NCBI GenBank assembly: GCA_964648215.1
Contig: CAZYMF010000094.1
Coordinates: forward strand, 1-17,640
DNA from: CAZYMF01 sp964648215
GTDB taxonomy: Bacteria; Desulfobacterota; Binatia; HRBIN30; JACQVA1
DNA: 17,640 bases
Direction: 5' to 3'
The notes under the pieces were generated by a model. The model had not been told where the DNA came from, searched no databases, and saw only the letters and a list, made by a program, of their open reading frames with translations. The number at the start of each line of letters is the position of its first letter. The first letter of the stretch is position 1. A program made the translations under genes and the position numbers. Positions 15,393 through 17,640 of this stretch are shown piece after piece.

Positions 15393-16109
15393 ATGCACAT
15401 GCATCGGCTCAGTCCGTTGAGGCCGCTGGCGGAAGACATCTGGGTCGCCGAGAGGCCGCAGACTTTCTACGGGCTGCCCGTGGGAACGCGGATGACCGTG
15501 ATCCGGCTTTCCGGACGGCGGCTGCTGCTCCACTCCCCGGTCGCGCTGGACTCCGAGCTGCGGGCCGAGCTCGACTCGATCGGCCGCGTCAGCTACGTGG
15601 TCGCGCCGAATCGCGTTCACCACCTGTATGCCGGCGAGGTCGCCAAGTTCTATCCGGAGGCGCGGCTCTGGGTGGGGCCCGGGCTCGAGCGCAAGCGCCC
15701 GGATCTCTCGTTCGTGGCGGTGCTCGGCGACGAGGCCCCCGAGGAATGGCGGGAAGAGGTGGGGCAAACCTTCTTCCGCGGTCGACCGTACGAGAACGAG
15801 GTCGTGTTCTTTCACCGCCCCAGTCGCACCCTCATCCTGTGCGACCTCGCGTTCAACTTCGGGCCGCGGGCGGCCGCGTCGACGCGGCTGCTCATGAAGC
15901 TGATCCGCAGCTATGGCCGATTCGGCCCGTCCCGACTCGATCCCTGGCTGATCCGCGACCGCAACGCGGCGCGGCAGAGCCTCGAACGCATCCTCGCCTG
16001 GGACTTCGACCGCGTCGTGGTCGCCCACGGCGACGTGTTGGAGAGCGGTGGTCGCGAAGCCCTGCGCACGGGATACGCCTGGCTGCTCTCTCGATCTCGC
16101 AAGTCCTGA
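15393..16109 (+). CDS. DUF4336 protein (metallo-beta-lactamase-like)
   Basis: This 238-residue protein has no assigned function. The sequence follows the DUF4336 pattern: ...RMTVIRLSGRRLLLHSPV (33-50), YVVAPNRVHHLYAGEV (68-83), PGLERKRPDL (96-105), EVVFFHRPSRTLILCDLAFNF (136-156), and RDRNAARQSLERILAWDFDRVVVAHGDVLESGG (188-220). The HH at 76-77, D151 and H212/D214 fall where a metallo-beta-lactamase fold would hold metal. Family membership is supported, but the reaction is unknown. No good ribosome-binding sequence precedes the ATG at 15393; a second ATG follows two codons later (15399). Translation may be coupled to the upstream gene, which ends 20 nt earlier. Confidence 0.85.
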   Translation: MHMHRLSPLRPLAEDIWVAERPQTFYGLPVGTRMTVIRLSGRRLLLHSPVALDSELRAELDSIGRVSYVVAPNRVHHLYAGEVAKFYPEARLWVGPGLERKRPDLSFVAVLGDEAPEEWREEVGQTFFRGRPYENEVVFFHRPSRTLILCDLAFNFGPRAAASTRLLMKLIRSYGRFGPSRLDPWLIRDRNAARQSLERILAWDFDRVVVAHGDVLESGGREALRTGYAWLLSRSRKS

Positions 16110-16147
16110 TCGTTTCGCACTCTCATTCACCGATGAGCCCACCGTCA

Positions 16148-16170
16148 GCGTGCCGCGCGCGGAGGCACGC
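16148..16170 (+). terminator. Hairpin downstream of the DUF4336 gene
   Basis: GCGTGCC (16148-16154) pairs perfectly with GGCACGC (16164-16170) around a 9-nt GC-rich loop, 38 nt after the stop codon. It may end the transcript, but the following bases are not T-rich until about 16204. It adjoins the 9-nt tandem repeat and may be part of the same element. Confidence 0.4.
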
Positions 16171-16176
16171 CCGAGA

Positions 16177-16203
16177 AATCTGCGTAATCAGCGAAATCCG
16201 CGG
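16177..16203. repeat. Three 9-nt tandem units, consensus AATCNGCGN
   Basis: The units AATCTGCGT (16177-16185), AATCAGCGA (16186-16194) and AATCCGCGG (16195-16203) are contiguous and share AATC-N-GCG. A pyrimidine-rich CTTCTTCTTC tract follows (16209-16218). The base composition is AT-richer than the flanks. It looks like a copy of a dispersed intergenic repeat rather than coding DNA. Confidence 0.7.
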
Positions 16204-16321
16204 TATTCCTTCTTCTTCATCGAGACCAGCTTGCTAGCCACCTGAGCCGGGCGTTACCCGACGCCGTCGCGCGGCACCATCCAATTGACCTCGCCTTGCC
16301 CGCCTGCCAAACATCCTCGAT

Positions 16322-17131
16322 ATGGCCGACCCGCAACGATCGCCGGACCGGGGGCGCGCGTTGGCACGGTACTACGACCGCCTCGCACCCGTGTACGGCG
16401 AGGGGGAGTACTTCCGCACGCGCCGCCTGACGGCGCTCGCGGCGGTGGCCGCGGAGCTGGAGCGCGCCCGTCGCGTGCTCGACCTCGGCTGCGGCAACGG
16501 CGCCTACCTCGCCGAGCTCGCCGCGCGCGAGTCGATTGCCACCGCCGTCGGTGCCGACCTCTCCGCCGCGATGCTCGCGGCGGCGCGCCGCCGCCTCGGC
16601 CACCGGGTCGAGCTCGTGCAGGCCGCCGCGACGGCGGTGCCTTTTGGCCCGGGAAGCTTCGACGTCGTGCTCATGAGCCACGTGCTGCAGCTCGTCGCCG
16701 ACGTCGACGCCTGCGCCGCCGAGGTCTCGCGCGTTCTCGCCCCCGGGGGGCACCTGATCGCGACGGTCGGCTTCGGCGGCCTGCGCGGCACGCTCGGCCG
16801 CCTTCTCACTCCCGAAGACATGGCGGATTTCGCGCCGTTGCTGCGGCCCGACCTGCGCCCTCCCGCCGCGGAGAACGAACAAGAGCGAATGATGGCCGCC
16901 TGCCGCAAGGCCGGCCTGGAACCCGAGCTGCGCGCCGCCGAGTTCTCGGTCTCGGGCGCCGCGATCGAGGAGTGGGTGCGCCTGCGCTGGCTCAGCATCG
17001 CCGACGGGCCGACCCGCGAACGCGCCGAGCACCGCCTGGAGCAGGTGCGCCCGCAGCTCGCCCGCGTCCTCCTGCCGTTCGCCGAGGAGCTGATCGTGGC
17101 GCGGAAGCCTGGCACCGTCCGCGCCGGGTGA
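16322..17131 (+). CDS. SAM-dependent class I methyltransferase
   Basis: This is a 269-residue cytosolic methyltransferase of the Methyltransf_11/UbiE-like type. Motif I is RVLDLGCGNGAYL (51-63). The acidic residue that binds the ribose of SAM is D79 in VGADLSAAML, followed by VPFGPGSFDVVLMSHVLQLV (106-125, motif II region) and RVLAPGGHLIATVGFG (137-152, motif III). The N-terminal YYDRLAPVYGEGEYFRTRR (17-35) resembles enzymes acting on small molecules or quinones. The substrate is unknown. The ATG at 16322 has no clear ribosome-binding sequence upstream, so the start is provisional; the next Met lies well inside motif I. Neither neighbour clearly shares its function. Confidence 0.86.
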   Translation: MADPQRSPDRGRALARYYDRLAPVYGEGEYFRTRRLTALAAVAAELERARRVLDLGCGNGAYLAELAARESIATAVGADLSAAMLAAARRRLGHRVELVQAAATAVPFGPGSFDVVLMSHVLQLVADVDACAAEVSRVLAPGGHLIATVGFGGLRGTLGRLLTPEDMADFAPLLRPDLRPPAAENEQERMMAACRKAGLEPELRAAEFSVSGAAIEEWVRLRWLSIADGPTRERAEHRLEQVRPQLARVLLPFAEELIVARKPGTVRAG

Positions 17132-17167
17132 ATCCGGCTCGCCCCTCGCCCCGCCGCAACCCGTGCA

Positions 17168-17180
17168 CGACCGACGGTCG
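17168..17180. repeat. Short inverted repeat after the methyltransferase gene
   Basis: CGACC (17168-17172) and GGTCG (17176-17180) form a 5-bp perfect repeat around GAC, 37 nt after the methyltransferase stop. It is too weak for a terminator and may be chance in GC-rich DNA. Confidence 0.2.
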
Positions 17181-17216
17181 ACGGCGCCCGGCGGCCGTAC
17201 ACTTCGGACTTTGGGC

Positions 17217-17246
17217 TTGTCGGATGGCGCCGCACCCGAGTATAAG
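17217..17246 (+). promoter_or_regulatory. Sigma-70-like promoter of the small exported protein gene
   Basis: TTGTCG (17217-17222, four of six consensus bases) and TATAAG (17241-17246, five of six) are 18 nt apart. The start of transcription would be near 17253, giving a leader of about 65 nt. The -10 context TATAAGCGC is identical to that at 14682. Confidence 0.5.
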
Positions 17247-17317
17247 CGCTTGTGGTGAGCGCGTAGCGTGGGTTCGTCGCTATCGCAGCGGATCACGCGC
17301 ACACAAGGAGGTGTCTC

Positions 17318-17635
17318 ATGAAGCTCCTCTCCACGGTGGCCCTGGCGATCGCGATCGCGGCTGTCCCCGGCCCGTGCCCGGCGCAATCGAAGGCCGCCGA
17401 GAGTCGCCCGGCGGCCGAGCTCCTTCCCAGCCGGGTGACCGGCAAGGTAACCCACGTCGACTCGAAGAGCAGGCGCTTCACCCTCATGACCGGCGGCAAG
17501 AGCTTCACCTTCGGGGCTGCGAGACTGCGATCGCTTCCCACCGTCGGAGACCAGGTCACGGTCACCTACGTCGTCACCCGCGGCGGAACTATGCAAGCGG
17601 CAAACCTCAACTTGTCGAAGAGCAATGTCGATTGA
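17318..17635 (+). CDS. Small exported protein of unknown function
   Basis: This 105-residue protein has a signal peptide (MKLLSTVALAIAIAAVPGPCPA) with a likely signal-peptidase I site after residue 22. Cys20 is not in a lipobox, so a lipoprotein is unlikely. The mature part, RVTGKVTHVDSKSRRFTLMTGGKSFTFGAARLRSLPTVGDQVTVTYV, then GGTMQAANLNL, has the strand pattern G-x-V-x-x-V-D..F-x-L...VGD-x-V-x-V-x-Y. This suggests a small OB-like beta-barrel of DUF5666 style. That is a fold impression, not a function. AAGGAGG lies 7 nt before the ATG, the strongest ribosome-binding sequence in this part of the window, so good expression is expected. It has its own promoter. Confidence 0.8.
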   Translation: MKLLSTVALAIAIAAVPGPCPAQSKAAESRPAAELLPSRVTGKVTHVDSKSRRFTLMTGGKSFTFGAARLRSLPTVGDQVTVTYVVTRGGTMQAANLNLSKSNVD

Positions 17636-17640
17636 GGCCC

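Noticed and set aside
17318..17400. Lipoprotein reading of the small exported protein
   Set aside because: Cys20 is preceded by VPGP, which does not match a lipobox (L-[AS]-[GA]-C). A signal-peptidase I site fits better.

Overview
The window looks like bacterial chromosome: high-GC DNA, densely packed genes on both strands, no rRNA, tRNA, CRISPR array or recognisable insertion sequence, and one 100-base assembly gap (12121-12220). The gene content suggests an environmental bacterium of the former Deltaproteobacteria type. It combines a long DmdC-like acyl-CoA dehydrogenase, an ACAD10/11-type phosphotransferase, a DUF4336 protein, and a secreted protein that ends in a Thr/Pro linker and paired calcium-loop (dockerin-like) repeats. 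I associate that last C-terminal style with Candidatus Binatota/Binatia and Myxococcota-like genomes. This placement is an inference from family memory, not a database result.

Layout. (1) Positions 1-3275, minus strand: the start of typA/bipA at the left edge, preceded by a medium-chain zinc alcohol dehydrogenase and a 573-residue acyl-CoA dehydrogenase that probably form a two-gene unit. (2) Positions 3414-8688, plus strand: a sigma-54-dependent response regulator (receiver-PAS-AAA+-Fis HTH), divergent from the acyl-CoA dehydrogenase, followed by a very complete membrane hybrid histidine kinase (membrane segments, two PAS, HisKA, HATPase, two receivers, Hpt). A sigma-54-like -24/-12 sequence fused to a 14-bp palindrome lies just upstream of the kinase start. 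(3) Positions 8689-9044: a 356-base non-coding region rich in inverted and direct repeats. (4) Positions 9045-12096, plus strand: two overlapping genes for exported repeat proteins, the first a parallel beta-helix with a strict 22-residue period, the second a Gly-rich solenoid with Cys-rich, Thr/Pro and dockerin-like C-terminal parts. (5) After the gap, minus strand 12229-14576: a tight three-gene unit transcribed GST, then FMN-type PPOX protein, then aminoglycoside-phosphotransferase-like kinase. (6) Positions 14713-16109, plus strand: a cytidylate-kinase-like protein with a degenerate P-loop and a DUF4336 protein. (7) Positions 16110-17635: an intergenic hairpin with a 9-nt tandem repeat, a SAM methyltransferase, and a small exported protein.

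The enzymes (acyl-CoA dehydrogenase, alcohol dehydrogenase, GST, PPOX, phosphotransferase) fit acyl-CoA or xenobiotic degradation. The two signalling genes supply a sensor and a sigma-54 activator, but nothing in the sequence proves that they act on each other. The least explained parts are the exported repeat-protein pair with its structured upstream region, and the hairpin plus 9-nt repeat element at 16148-16216.
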